A DNA stretch of 64,000 nucleotides from contig JACKBC010000023.1 in the NCBI GenBank assembly GCA_020634755.1, positions 1-64,000 on the forward strand, in the 5' to 3' direction. Shown here piece after piece: positions 33,772-41,999 of this stretch; position 1 is the stretch's first letter, and each line of letters starts with the position of its first letter. Origin of the DNA: Caldilineaceae bacterium. Its GTDB lineage: Bacteria; Chloroflexota; Anaerolineae; Caldilineales; Caldilineaceae. The notes beneath the pieces were generated by a model. The model searched no databases. It was not told the origin of the DNA and worked only from the letters and a program-made list of their open reading frames with translations. Made by a program: the position numbers and the translations under genes.

Positions 33772-36327
33772 ATGAACGTTCGTTTTAGCCAGTTGTCCAC
33801 GCGCGCGCCGCGCCTCCTGCGCATTACCGGGCTGGCGTTTATTGTGGCCCTGGTCCTCACCGGCGTCCTGCGCCACACGGTCAACGCCCAATCCACCATT
33901 ACGTATACGGATACGGCGCCCTCGCTCATCTTTCAGGGGCCAGCGGCCAATTTAACTTTTTCACAATTTGACCCATCGGTGGGCGTGCTCACCGGCGTGG
34001 AAGTGTCGCTCAGCGGCGATGTCAGCGGTACGCTGGGCTATGAAAATGTCAATGGGGCGGTCAACACCTTCAACATCGAATACGAAGTCGACCTGACCGT
34101 CGATCTGCCCAATGCGGCCACCGCCACGGCCAACGGCATGGTGGCCGAAATGCTGCCCAATGTGCCGGCCTTTGACGGCGCGCTCGATTATGGCGGCGCG
34201 TCCGGCGGTCAGCGACCGGTCTCGGTGCCGCTGGCCAACACAGTCCAATTTACGGATACGCCCACGCTGGCCCTCTTTGCCGGTGCGGGCGCCATCTCGC
34301 TGCCCGTTGCCGCCACCAGCGCCTTTACCGTCACCGGGCAAGGACCCGCCGTGGCTCAATTTAATACCAGCGCTGCCGCCGCCGGCACGGTGCGCTATAC
34401 GTATGTCGTCGCCAACATTCAGATCAAAAAATATACCAACGGAGTCGATGCCGATACGCTCACCGGCCCGCTGATTCACGTGGGCGACCCGATCACCTGG
34501 AGTTATGTGGTGCGCAACATTGGGACGGCCCCGCTGCCCACAGTGGATGTGAGCGACAGCGACGCCAGCGTCAGCCCGGCTTACGTCAGCGGCGATGCGA
34601 ACGCCAACACAATTTTAGACGTGGGCGAAGAGTGGCATTATACGGCCAGCGGCGTGGCTGCGGCCGGCCAATACAGCAATACGGGCGCGGTCACCGCATC
34701 GACGCCCAATGTCAGCGGGCCGGACCTGGTGGTCACCGATGCGGATCTGAGCCACTATTTTGGCATTGACCCGCACATCGCCGTCCAGAAAACGGCCAGC
34801 GCCACGCAGATCGCGGCGGGCGACGTGGTCACCTACAGCTATGACGTATCCAACATTGGCAACATTTATCTCTTGAATGCGGAAGTGACAGACGATCAGT
34901 GCGCGCCCGTCACGCCTAGGGTCAGCGGCGGCTTCAATGTGGGCGATCTCAATCAGGACAGCAACCTCGATCTGAGCGAGATTTGGCGCTACACCTGCAC
35001 TACGCAGATCAACCAGGACACCACCAATGTAGTTACCGTCAACGCACTGGACCCAACCGAAGTGCCCGTGCCGCCCGCCCAAGACAGCGCCTTTGTGGAT
35101 GTGCTACCGGTGATTGCGCTGACCAAAAGCGCCGCGCCCGCGGCCTTGCCGGAGCCCAGCGGCTTATTCACCTTTACCGTACAGGTGCAAAACCAGAGCA
35201 GCGAACCGGTGACGCTGACCAGCCTGGTGGACGATGTACACGGGGACTTGAATGGCCAGGGCGCGTGCATCTTGCCCCAGCTGCTGGCCATTGGTGGCGT
35301 CTACGAATGTACATTTAGCGCCACGGTCACGGGCAATGCCGGTGACATCGAAATCGACACCATTACGGCCACGGCCCACGATAACGAAAACAATGTAGCC
35401 ACGGCCCAAGACAGCGCTCAGGTGAGCTTTACCGATCTGCCTTCGGAAATTGCCGTCATCAAAAGCGCTGACCAAACGCTGATTCCCAAAACCGGCGCCG
35501 ACGTGGCCTACACCGTCACCGTGGCCAACCTGAGCGCGGCTGACGTCGTAACTATCACCTCGCTCATCGACTCGGCTTTTGGCGATTTGACCGACCGCGC
35601 CAATTTGCCCAACAGCAATTGTACGGCGCCGCAGGTGCTCAACGTGGGCGGGCGCTACACCTGTCTGTTCACCGCGTTTGTGACCGCTACCACGCCCATT
35701 AGCGAGACGCACTACAACGTGGTCACCGCCACGGGCGTAGACGATGATGGCAATCCGCTTTCCAATGCAGATGACGCCACTGTGCCTTTTGACGATCCGC
35801 TGCTGGTGGCGCTCAAAACCGATGCGCTCCAGAATGATGCCGATGGCAGCGGCAACCTCTCGGTTGGAGACACGCTGCGCTACACCATCCGCGTAACGAA
35901 TCGCGGACCGGTCGAAGCTGTGGATGTGGTGCTGGAAGATTCACTCATGCCGGGGGTGACGCTCTTGGCGGGTTCACTCACCACCAGCCAGGGCGTCATT
36001 GTTGCGGGCAGCTCAAGCGGTGACGCCGTGGTGACTATTAATCTGGGCGTGCTGCCGGGCAACAATAGCGAAGCCGTGGTTCAATTCGATGTGGTCATTG
36101 CCAACATCAATCTGGCTACGAACCCATGCATAACCAACCAGGCCACGGTGATCCACCGCGCCGTTGGCGCGCCCAGCGGCCAGGCCGTGGTACAGACCGA
36201 TGACCCCGACACGCCGCTCAATGGCGATGCCACCGTTTCCTGCATCCCCACGGGATTGGATGATGGTGATGAACCGGGCGGCGGGCAGCTAGACCGGCCG
36301 CTCTATTTGCCGGTAGTCATGCGGTAA
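33772..36327 (+). CDS. Large secreted DUF11/Ig-repeat protein with C-terminal YLPVV motif
   Basis: 851 aa. Signal peptide (residues 1-40, ending AQST). The body is a series of Ig-like/DUF11 repeats about 110-130 residues long (IGDPITWSYVVRNIGTAPLPTVDV-type starts such as AAGDVVTYSYDVSNIGNIYL and TGADVAYTVTVANLSAADVV). The ends resemble cell-surface adhesion or S-layer-linked proteins of Chloroflexota. The last residues are LYLPVVMR, the same (Y/F)LP motif seen in three other exported proteins here. A strong terminator follows. Confidence 0.85.
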   Translation: MNVRFSQLSTRAPRLLRITGLAFIVALVLTGVLRHTVNAQSTITYTDTAPSLIFQGPAANLTFSQFDPSVGVLTGVEVSLSGDVSGTLGYENVNGAVNTFNIEYEVDLTVDLPNAATATANGMVAEMLPNVPAFDGALDYGGASGGQRPVSVPLANTVQFTDTPTLALFAGAGAISLPVAATSAFTVTGQGPAVAQFNTSAAAAGTVRYTYVVANIQIKKYTNGVDADTLTGPLIHVGDPITWSYVVRNIGTAPLPTVDVSDSDASVSPAYVSGDANANTILDVGEEWHYTASGVAAAGQYSNTGAVTASTPNVSGPDLVVTDADLSHYFGIDPHIAVQKTASATQIAAGDVVTYSYDVSNIGNIYLLNAEVTDDQCAPVTPRVSGGFNVGDLNQDSNLDLSEIWRYTCTTQINQDTTNVVTVNALDPTEVPVPPAQDSAFVDVLPVIALTKSAAPAALPEPSGLFTFTVQVQNQSSEPVTLTSLVDDVHGDLNGQGACILPQLLAIGGVYECTFSATVTGNAGDIEIDTITATAHDNENNVATAQDSAQVSFTDLPSEIAVIKSADQTLIPKTGADVAYTVTVANLSAADVVTITSLIDSAFGDLTDRANLPNSNCTAPQVLNVGGRYTCLFTAFVTATTPISETHYNVVTATGVDDDGNPLSNADDATVPFDDPLLVALKTDALQNDADGSGNLSVGDTLRYTIRVTNRGPVEAVDVVLEDSLMPGVTLLAGSLTTSQGVIVAGSSSGDAVVTINLGVLPGNNSEAVVQFDVVIANINLATNPCITNQATVIHRAVGAPSGQAVVQTDDPDTPLNGDATVSCIPTGLDDGDEPGGGQLDRPLYLPVVMR

Positions 36328-36332
36328 CATAG

Positions 36333-36377
36333 AAAAACCGCCCTACGTAGAACATACCAATGCATAGGGCGGTTTTT
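36333..36377 (+). terminator. Rho-independent terminator
   Basis: A 13-bp stem (AAAAACCGCCCTA / TAGGGCGGTTTTT) ends with a T-run right after the DUF11 gene. 36378-36618 shows no gene. Confidence 0.88.
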
Positions 36378-36618
36378 CAAATTGCTGTCCATCGCGGGCC
36401 GCGATAGGGTGCATTTGGATTTGGAGGCGCGCATAGGGCGGCAGGATAGAATCCTCGGCTAAAATCGCGCAGCCGCCACAGCAGCTGGGGCCAAATCGCG
36501 GTGGCGATTTTTCACTGGGGGGCGCCCATTTCTAATCCTTGGATAAACGTCAATCCGTGGCCGCGGCCCCAAACCGTTTGAGCGCCGCTTGAGCGAAGGG
36601 GGAGGCCGCCGCACGCGC

Positions 36619-37071
36619 CTACGAAATGATGGGAGGCGCGTGCGCCTCGGTCACATTGGCGGCGGCCAGACGATCGAGCGTGGCCACAAGCACCTGTGTA
36701 TCCGTGTAGATGCGTACCTCAACCACGCGCCCCCAGGCTATGCGCACAAGATTCAGCCCCTCGTTGGAGGTGCGAACGCCGTCTGTTCCGGAGTTGGATT
36801 CTGTCCACGGAACGGCTGCCAAAGTTGCCCATGGAAAGCCCTGGACGTGAATATTCTCAAGGTCAAAGTGGATGTCGGGCAGGAGTCGCAACAAGCGTTG
36901 ATACCACAAGCGAATTGAATCCGGAGTGCGCCGCGTGCCGGACAAGGCGTGTTGACCAATGAAGTAGTGAACTGCTTGGTCGGAGAGCTCGTCAGTGACA
37001 GCTTCAATTTTGCCTGCATTGAGGCCCGCAAATACCTTGCGTAGTTTTCGTTTAACAATGTAGTGATACAC
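36619..37071 (-). CDS. SnoaL-like/NTF2-fold protein
   Basis: 150 aa starting at GTG 37071 (GGAG 9 nt upstream). NTF2-like cone fold pattern: FAGLNAGKIEAVTDELSDQAVHYFIGQHAL, then RLLRLLPDIHFDLENIHVQG and VEVRIYTDTQVLVATLDRLA. Such proteins act as small cyclases, isomerases or ligand binders. The activity here is not known. It begins 35 bp after attC-A, as an integron cassette gene would, but no attC-like site is recognisable beyond its stop. Confidence 0.75.
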   Translation of the reverse strand: MYHYIVKRKLRKVFAGLNAGKIEAVTDELSDQAVHYFIGQHALSGTRRTPDSIRLWYQRLLRLLPDIHFDLENIHVQGFPWATLAAVPWTESNSGTDGVRTSNEGLNLVRIAWGRVVEVRIYTDTQVLVATLDRLAAANVTEAHAPPIIS

Positions 37072-37105
37072 GTTCTGAAACTCCTATCGAATCGATATTA
37101 TTGCA

Positions 37106-37206
37106 GCTAACGCCGCCATTGTGCCGCCTAATGACAACCTCAATTAAAACCAAGCCTTGCGCTAAAAACTGACCTTAATGGGTCGGCACACATGGCATTG
37201 TTAGGC
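37106..37206 (-). other. attC-like recombination site A
   Basis: On the minus strand it reads GCCTAAC, AAT, GCCATGTGTGCCG, then a ~57-nt variable segment, CGGCACAATGGC, GGC, GTTAGC. The L arms pair as GCCAT-G-TGTGCCG against GCCAT-TGTGCCG with a single unpaired G. The three bases between R and L boxes do not pair. R boxes pair as CTAAC/GTTAG. These are the structural hallmarks of integron attC sites. It follows the alpha/beta hydrolase stop by 80 bp. Confidence 0.78.
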
Positions 37207-37285
37207 CGCGTTATGATTGGCAAACTCTATTTTCAATATGAGCCTTATTCACAAATTGCGAACGTCTTGGGCCAAGCATCACCGT

Positions 37286-38089
37286 CTAATATTGCTTATC
37301 CATTAGAAAACCCAACACAATTTCATTGAAACGTTCTGGATCTTCCATGTTTGACATATGCCCAACATCTGACATAACGACCTTGGTCGCATTGGGAATA
37401 CGTCGATACAGGATTTCAGCAATCGTCTGGAAATCAGGGAAATCACGCTCGCCAACAATAATGAGTGTCGGGAGATGGATTCCGTCGAGTTGTTCAATGG
37501 GAGACGAGTCCGACGGCGGCGGCGGCTGGTTATTGACCCAATGCCAGCCTGAATAGTCTGTCACTATCTGTTTGAGGCGAACAGCCAATTGCGGATTTTC
37601 CATCGCTGGCGCAAATAGGGGTCCATTTAACCAATGGCGTTTTGCCGCTTCAATACCAGAGGTTATTGCCACAGACTGCACTTGCGACAATATTGCCCCA
37701 AATGCTTCCCATTGAAACGCTCTCAAACCGGTATCAACCACAATCAGTGTATCCGTTGCCTCAGGATACGTGAGCGCAAAGTCTATGGCGACTGCTCCGC
37801 CCAAAGATAGCCCTAGAATATGCGCCCGTGTCAAGCCGAGATGGTGCAAAAGGGCCATCAAGTCGTCCGCTGGCGTATAATTCGCCGTTGTTGGCAGCGC
37901 CGACTGGCCATAGCCGCGCATGTCATAGCGGATAACCTGATAATGGCGGGCAAAGGACACGAACTGGTCATCCCACATGCGGATATCGAGCGTCGCGCCA
38001 TGAATGAGCACCAGGGGGTCTCCTGAACCGGCCGTCTCATAGTGAAGTCGCGTGCCGTTAATATCTGCAAAGTCATGATGTGTATCCAT
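37286..38089 (-). CDS. Alpha/beta hydrolase (3-oxoadipate enol-lactonase-like)
   Basis: 267 aa from the ATG at 38089, chosen for AGGAGAGGACT just upstream; the longer frame to 38293 runs through attC-B and is rejected. The oxyanion region is VLIHGATLDIRMWDD, the nucleophile elbow GLSLGG (Ser95), with the acid in VVGERDFPDF and the His in SDVGHMSNMEDP. Probable cytoplasmic esterase or lactonase; substrate unknown. Cassette gene lying between attC-B and attC-A. Confidence 0.88.
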   Translation of the reverse strand: MDTHHDFADINGTRLHYETAGSGDPLVLIHGATLDIRMWDDQFVSFARHYQVIRYDMRGYGQSALPTTANYTPADDLMALLHHLGLTRAHILGLSLGGAVAIDFALTYPEATDTLIVVDTGLRAFQWEAFGAILSQVQSVAITSGIEAAKRHWLNGPLFAPAMENPQLAVRLKQIVTDYSGWHWVNNQPPPPSDSSPIEQLDGIHLPTLIIVGERDFPDFQTIAEILYRRIPNATKVVMSDVGHMSNMEDPERFNEIVLGFLMDKQY

Positions 38090-38110
38090 AGTCCTCTCCT
38101 CTCGTGTGCG

Positions 38111-38236
38111 GCCGAACGCCACGCTGTGCTGCCAGCGACTAAGAGCCGATAACAACCAGTCCCGACAAAGAATCAAGCGAGGCGAAAACACCAAAACCGC
38201 GCTAGGAAAGCTGATCAGCACCAGCGGATGTTCGGC
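38111..38236 (-). other. attC-like recombination site B
   Basis: On the minus strand: GCCGAAC, ATC, CGCTGGTGCTG, then ~80 nt, CAGCACAGCG, TGGC, GTTCGGC. The R boxes pair perfectly. The L arms pair as CGCTG-G-TGCTG against CGCTG-TGCTG, with one extrahelical G on the same arm as in site A. It overlaps the 3' end of the 88-aa gene, as is common in cassettes. R boxes deviate from consensus at one position, symmetrically. Confidence 0.75.
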
Positions 38237-38468
38237 TGGTAAGATCCTGTTGGCGCGGGCTGCGCCTAGCCTGGTAAGTGTGAAGGTCAGCAAGAATCTC
38301 GTCTGTCGTTTGATTTTCTAGAAGACCTCTGCGCTCTTCTGTATAATTGCCAAAGCCTGTTGTAAATTGGTTCAAAAAGCGAATTGTGTTAACAAGTCCC
38401 AACTCTCGATAGAGTAGGCGCAATGCTTCTTGGGTAATTTCTGTCAGTGGTTGTGGTTCCGCAATCAT
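38202..38468 (-). CDS. Partner protein of the PIN toxin (candidate antitoxin)
   Basis: 88 aa. MIAEPQPLTEITQEALRLLY opens a helical protein, with RFLNQFTTGFGNYTEERRGL in the middle and a basic Arg/Gln/Ser tail. Its start overlaps the PIN gene's stop by four bases (ATGA), so the two are translationally coupled, with the toxin-like gene first. No known DNA-binding fold is obvious. Antitoxin role is inferred from the pairing. The 3' end runs into attC-B. Confidence 0.72.
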   Translation of the reverse strand: MIAEPQPLTEITQEALRLLYRELGLVNTIRFLNQFTTGFGNYTEERRGLLENQTTDEILADLHTYQARRSPRQQDLTSRTSAGADQLS

Positions 38469-38908
38469 TCTTCTATCGCCTCTATCAATTCTAACGGAGA
38501 AAAGACACGTATCTTCAAGTTGGCAATCATCTTGGCTCTCCGCAAAAAACGATCATCACATGTACAAAAGTAATCTGCTTCAGCGGCTTCTGCAGCAGCC
38601 AAATGAAGTGCATCCATGATTTTGATGCCCATTTGAACAAAATAATGCGCACGCTGTTCGATTTGTTCATCGACAATCACAATGCGTGTTGCTTGTGCCA
38701 GGATCTGTTCGCCATGTTCTCGTCGGATTGCAAGTGGATTCCGTTGGGTTTCCAGTTCCAGCACAGTTGAGGAAATCAGTTCAACATTTCCGACTCTCAC
38801 CTGTGCCAACACACCCAATATGGCTTCTGCCTCCAGTCGAAGACGGGTTTGGTTTAATGTATCAAGAGGACGTTGGATGCTGCAAGTATCCAAGTAAATC
38901 TTTGTCAT
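38465..38908 (-). CDS. PIN-domain protein (VapC-like toxin)
   Basis: 147 aa from the ATG at 38908. PIN RNase fold: IYLDTCSIQRP supplies the first acidic residue, VLELE the second, MGIKIMDALHLAAAE the third and CTCDDRFLRRAK the fourth. Such proteins cut RNA with Mg2+ and act as toxins in type II modules. Gene order is toxin then partner, the reverse of vapBC. It forms one cassette with the 88-aa gene, upstream of attC-B. Confidence 0.85.
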   Translation of the reverse strand: MTKIYLDTCSIQRPLDTLNQTRLRLEAEAILGVLAQVRVGNVELISSTVLELETQRNPLAIRREHGEQILAQATRIVIVDEQIEQRAHYFVQMGIKIMDALHLAAAEAAEADYFCTCDDRFLRRAKMIANLKIRVFSPLELIEAIEE

Positions 38909-38987
38909 ATTGTGCATTGCCTATGATTATCTCACAAATTGATACAAGAAGTATATCATAGACAATGTGGTTATAAATATAATGTTT

Positions 38988-39111
38988 ATAACGCAGAGCT
39001 TACCGGCCAGGGGCGTGGACCGACCAACGCCCTGCGAGCGAAACGCCTGCAAAAACCGACCAGGCAAAAACGCGCTGATCACCCCCTGATCCGGTAGCGC
39101 AGATGTTAGGC
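38988..39111 (-). other. attC-like recombination site C
   Basis: Minus strand: GCCTAAC, then ATCTGCGCTACCGG, a long variable segment, CCGGTAAGCTCTGC and GTTAT. R boxes pair as TAAC/GTTA. L arms pair over TACCGG and GC with one extra T, plus a mismatch. It lies 25 bp beyond the stop of the 544-aa gene and 80 bp before the PIN gene. The match is weaker than at sites A and B. Confidence 0.62.
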
Positions 39112-39136
39112 ATATTTGCATGCTACAATTTGAGTT

Positions 39137-40771
39137 CTATGACGACATCTGCCGATTTGGATTCCAAGCTAATTCTATACCTCTATAGTTGCTTTTTCGC
39201 AGCTGCTTCCACAAATTTGCTGGAATTCCCCCATCCGTCATTTTACCTATTTGAGAAGTCTGATAGTAGTATGCGCAGCAAATAAAATATTCATTGCTAG
39301 GTAAAAGAGTAAACGTAGTACGCCGATCACTTTGATAGTGAACATTTAGAAACACTGCATGTGCTTCTATTTCACCAAAAGGTACATCTTCGTGTGGGTT
39401 TTCAGGGGTGTATAGCACTTTAAGTTCGTCAATTACGCATTGAATAATAGATTTCAATATTTTGTCAGAGAGCACTTCCCGAATAACTAATTGCGCTTTG
39501 ATTCTCTTGTATGGCCCCGTGCTACAATCAGAAATGCTAGTAACGGTCCAGTTTCTGCCGCTAACCTTTGGAAAAACATGGTATTTATAAGCGCGTTCAT
39601 TAACCCCACCCGGTCGGACATCCCAAACCAGTACATCCCCGCTGGCGAGAACAGCCTTGATCAAGGCTATATTATCGAAACTGTGTGTTTGCATCATCTG
39701 CTGAGTGTATCGCATAAATCCACCGATACTTCTTGAATGCTGGTAGCCGATTAGGTATCGTTGATATTCCGGGAAAATGGCATATACACCTTTTGCAATT
39801 TCTGTTAGAGCTAACATTAGCAAATTTTTGTCAGCAATCGATGTTTGTATTCTCAGGTTCAGTTGTGAGTCGCCAAGGATGGCCTCATCGATCAACTGAA
39901 TTTGAGTCTCTTCAGTTTTATAGAATAGACGAAACCATTCAAATATGACCTCTTTTGAAACGTTCTGAGACAGAATCCCTTGCGTAGCATTTGGACAATT
40001 ACAGAAAAATCTCAAAACTCCAACCCATATACCAGTGGCTATATCAAGTGTAGTGTCAATTAAGTTATCGTATTCCCAAATTTGCAAACTCTTACTCTGA
40101 TAGCTACTACCTGACCTGTACCTAAAACGGATCTCCTTATCAGTTGCTGCTACATTGCCATGGTTTATTGCATTGCGAACGTCAACATCAATGTCAACTA
40201 AAGCAGAAAACCCATTTTTCTCAAGAGCAGGAATAATAGCTCCTAAAGTATTCTGGCTAGAATATTCTTTAACGCTATATTCATTAAAAATATTACGGAT
40301 GCAACGGTAAAAGTTCATCAAACAATCTTCACAAATACGAGTGTAAATTGAGTTTCGAAATAGCCTTGTTTTAAGACTTTCTTCAAAAGCAACCTCTTTT
40401 AATTCCAAGTACGTATCAATTATGCTCTGATATGCGTTGATGGCAGCAAAAAATTCATAAAAGGAAGCCATCAATGCTGTTATAAATTTATCAGAATCTT
40501 GTTTGTAAAGATCTGATAATCCACTAAATGTCTCTGTGGCTACTTGTCTATTCCAGTAGGCTTGTGGTGAATTCACGATAAGGGGATACAACTGACCAAC
40601 GAACAGTAAGGGGATATCATTATCAATCTCAAGAGTTGTTTGCAGTTCTTCTTGAACTGTTTCTTTAAGACTTTCAGGCCCACAAATATTATGGAATTGC
40701 AACAAGCTAACAGTGAACAAATCCTCGATATTTGAATTGTTGCGTGTCATATGTCTAAATTCAATCCGCAC
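39137..40771 (-). CDS. Uncharacterised 544-aa protein with HEPN-type R-x4-H motif (candidate defence gene)
   Basis: 544 aa from GTG 40771, or 537 from ATG 40750; neither has a good ribosome site. It is AT-rich relative to the neighbourhood. No signal or membrane segment. Within a helical region (about 100-205) stands DVRNAINHG: Arg199, Asn200, four residues to His204, the R-polar-x3-H catalytic signature of HEPN ribonucleases. Upstream helices carry ICEDCLMNFYRCIRNIF. The C-terminal half (about 310-540) is mixed alpha/beta and unrecognised (GDVLVWDVRPGGVNERAYKYHVFP, KIKAQLVIREV-like segments). An RNA-cutting antiphage or toxin role is inference. Single-gene cassette between attC-D and attC-C. 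Confidence 0.75.
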   Translation of the reverse strand: MRIEFRHMTRNNSNIEDLFTVSLLQFHNICGPESLKETVQEELQTTLEIDNDIPLLFVGQLYPLIVNSPQAYWNRQVATETFSGLSDLYKQDSDKFITALMASFYEFFAAINAYQSIIDTYLELKEVAFEESLKTRLFRNSIYTRICEDCLMNFYRCIRNIFNEYSVKEYSSQNTLGAIIPALEKNGFSALVDIDVDVRNAINHGNVAATDKEIRFRYRSGSSYQSKSLQIWEYDNLIDTTLDIATGIWVGVLRFFCNCPNATQGILSQNVSKEVIFEWFRLFYKTEETQIQLIDEAILGDSQLNLRIQTSIADKNLLMLALTEIAKGVYAIFPEYQRYLIGYQHSRSIGGFMRYTQQMMQTHSFDNIALIKAVLASGDVLVWDVRPGGVNERAYKYHVFPKVSGRNWTVTSISDCSTGPYKRIKAQLVIREVLSDKILKSIIQCVIDELKVLYTPENPHEDVPFGEIEAHAVFLNVHYQSDRRTTFTLLPSNEYFICCAYYYQTSQIGKMTDGGIPANLWKQLRKSNYRGIELAWNPNRQMSS

Positions 40772-40807
40772 TCAATGGAGTGTATTATTCATTGCCATGA
40801 CGCCGAT

Positions 40808-40896
40808 GTCTACCGAAGAAAGGGATAACCAGGGGCGCAACGAGAAAAGGGTGCTAACGAGGCAAAGATCGAGCCGCTGGTTATCCCTTGTTGGAC
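40808..40896 (-). other. attC-like recombination site D (R' box altered)
   Basis: Minus strand: GTCCAAC (RYYYAAC consensus), then AAGGGATAACCAGCGGC, ~35 nt, GCCCCTGGTTATCCCTT, TCTTC and GGTAGAC. The long L arms pair over 13 bp. The last box is one base from GTTAGAC, so it may no longer recombine. It lies 37 bp before the start of the 544-aa gene. The right half closely matches the half site at 41839. Confidence 0.58.
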
Positions 40897-41166
40897 AAAG
40901 CCGGGTCAACGCTGAATAGTCTCTCTATGGAAATTAAGGAACAGGCAGATGTGCCTGGATGAGTAAATGCAGCTAAGTTGCCAGGATTGTACCAGGGATT
41001 TTCTGAAAAAACAACCCCTTGTCTAGCAGAATCGGGGGTGAATGGCGAGCAAACTCAACAAGCGCCAGCAACTGCCAACGGTGAATGCAGATGCTGAGTA
41101 ACACAAAATCGGGTGCGCAAAACCGCCGCACCCGTTGGGCCAAATCAGATCAGAAAGGCCATCTCC

Positions 41167-41400
41167 TTATGGAGGCGGGCAGCGCGCGCTTGGGCGCAGC
41201 TGCGCCAAGAGGCGATACACTTCTGCACGGCTCAACACAACCGGCAGTTTCTTGGCCGTACGTGGTCGCTGGATGCCAAAGACCGACCATTCAACCTTCA
41301 GCACTTCTTCATACAAGAACTTCAGCCCACAGATTGCCTGATTGACGCTGCTGCGTGACAACCCCTTCTCGTTGGTCAGATAGACAAAGTAACGGCGTAC
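41167..41400 (-). pseudogene. Tyrosine recombinase N-terminal fragment
   Basis: The open frame reads RRYFVYLTNEKGLSRSSVNQ, then AICGLKFLYEEVLKVEWSVF, GIQRPRTAKKLPVVLSRAEV and YRLLAQL. This is the SAM-like core-binding domain and linker of tyrosine integrases, resembling integron or IS91-linked recombinases. It is cut at both ends: a stop sits before RRYF, and the catalytic domain with Arg, His and Tyr is missing. Whether it was an integron integrase cannot be decided from this piece. The 41001-41166 stretch beside it shows no gene. Confidence 0.72.
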
Positions 41401-41409
41401 TTATGACAG

Positions 41410-41469
41410 CTATTTGACACAGTTACGACACAAAATTGTATGCGTATCCGCAACGACTCGAATTGCCAT
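41410..41469 (-). pseudogene. Truncated VapC-type PIN toxin
   Basis: Starts with ATG 41469, 2 nt after the antitoxin stop. MAIRVVADTHTIL is the usual VapC start (first catalytic Asp in ADTHT), but after Leu13 the frame turns to CRNCVK and stops. Homology ends at about 41428, where the recombinase-fragment segment begins. So the toxin was cut by insertion or recombination, leaving the antitoxin alone. Confidence 0.65.
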
Positions 41470-41471
41470 AG

Positions 41472-41738
41472 CTACTCTTGCCCAAAGGTTGCCCACATTT
41501 CGTGTTGCACCTCATCAATTTCCTCGACGGATGGAGCAGGGCCTCGATCAGCAAGTAATCCACGTAGTGGTTTACGCGTTAATACCTGTGTAGCTGACTC
41601 CACTTCTTCGATCATCCATTCAACCTTGGGGGCAAGGCGGGCAATCAGACGAACTTGATCTTTGAGGCGCAGTTGCTGTGCGAGGCTGAATACCTGTTCA
41701 AAAGTAACTTCATCGGCGATTATTACTTGATTACTCAT
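41472..41738 (-). CDS. VapB-like antitoxin (orphan)
   Basis: 88 aa. MSNQVIIADEVTFEQVFSLAQQLRLKDQVRLIARLAPKVEWM opens a helical protein with an acidic C-terminus (SVEEIDEVQHEMWATFG). This is the pattern of antitoxins partnered with PIN toxins. AGGAGCAAACG precedes the ATG. Its toxin, immediately downstream, is reduced to 13 recognisable residues. Cassette-like position between the half attC at 41839 and attC-D. Confidence 0.72.
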   Translation of the reverse strand: MSNQVIIADEVTFEQVFSLAQQLRLKDQVRLIARLAPKVEWMIEEVESATQVLTRKPLRGLLADRGPAPSVEEIDEVQHEMWATFGQE

Positions 41739-41838
41739 CGTTTGCTCCTTTCACTATATCTGGAGCAATTATGTCACACATTGAATATCATAATGGAGTC
41801 TACTTTTATGCCGCGTGCAACGCAACGACTTGCGCTCC

Positions 41839-41868
41839 GCCTAACGAAGAAAGGGATAAGCAGCGGCG
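41839..41868 (-). other. Half attC-like site
   Basis: On the minus strand it ends GCTTATCCCTTTCTTC then GTTAGGC, a perfect GTTRRRY R' box. The segment is the twin of the right half of attC-D. The left half is not found to its right, so the site appears truncated at about 41868. 41869-41999 has no supported gene. Confidence 0.5.
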
Positions 41869-41999
41869 ACACCCTCGTCGAAGCTGACCTGCACCAACGG
41901 TGGCGCCAGCGTATTGGGCAACAGGTTGCGCGGGATACTATCCGCGCGCTCAAAAAAGATATCCGTATCGCCCAACCCTCATGTGCGCACAAATAATCT

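Larger units (their letters stand above)
36619..41868 (-). mobile_element. Integron-type gene cassette array (CALIN-like), minus-strand oriented
   Basis: Five cassette-like units, all transcribed right to left, are separated by attC-like sites at 37106-37206, 38111-38236 and 38988-39111, an altered one at 40808-40896 and a half site at 41839-41868. Each gene starts 20-80 bp after the preceding site. In two of the sites the arms show the attC arrangement: R-box pair, unpaired spacer, L-box pair with one extrahelical base, then a variable loop. No complete integron integrase is in the window; only a 78-aa tyrosine-recombinase fragment (41167-41400) is found. Confidence 0.7.

Noticed and set aside
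38090..38293. Long N-terminal extension of the alpha/beta hydrolase
   Set aside because: It crosses attC-like site B and lacks family homology; a strong ribosome site precedes the internal ATG at 38089.
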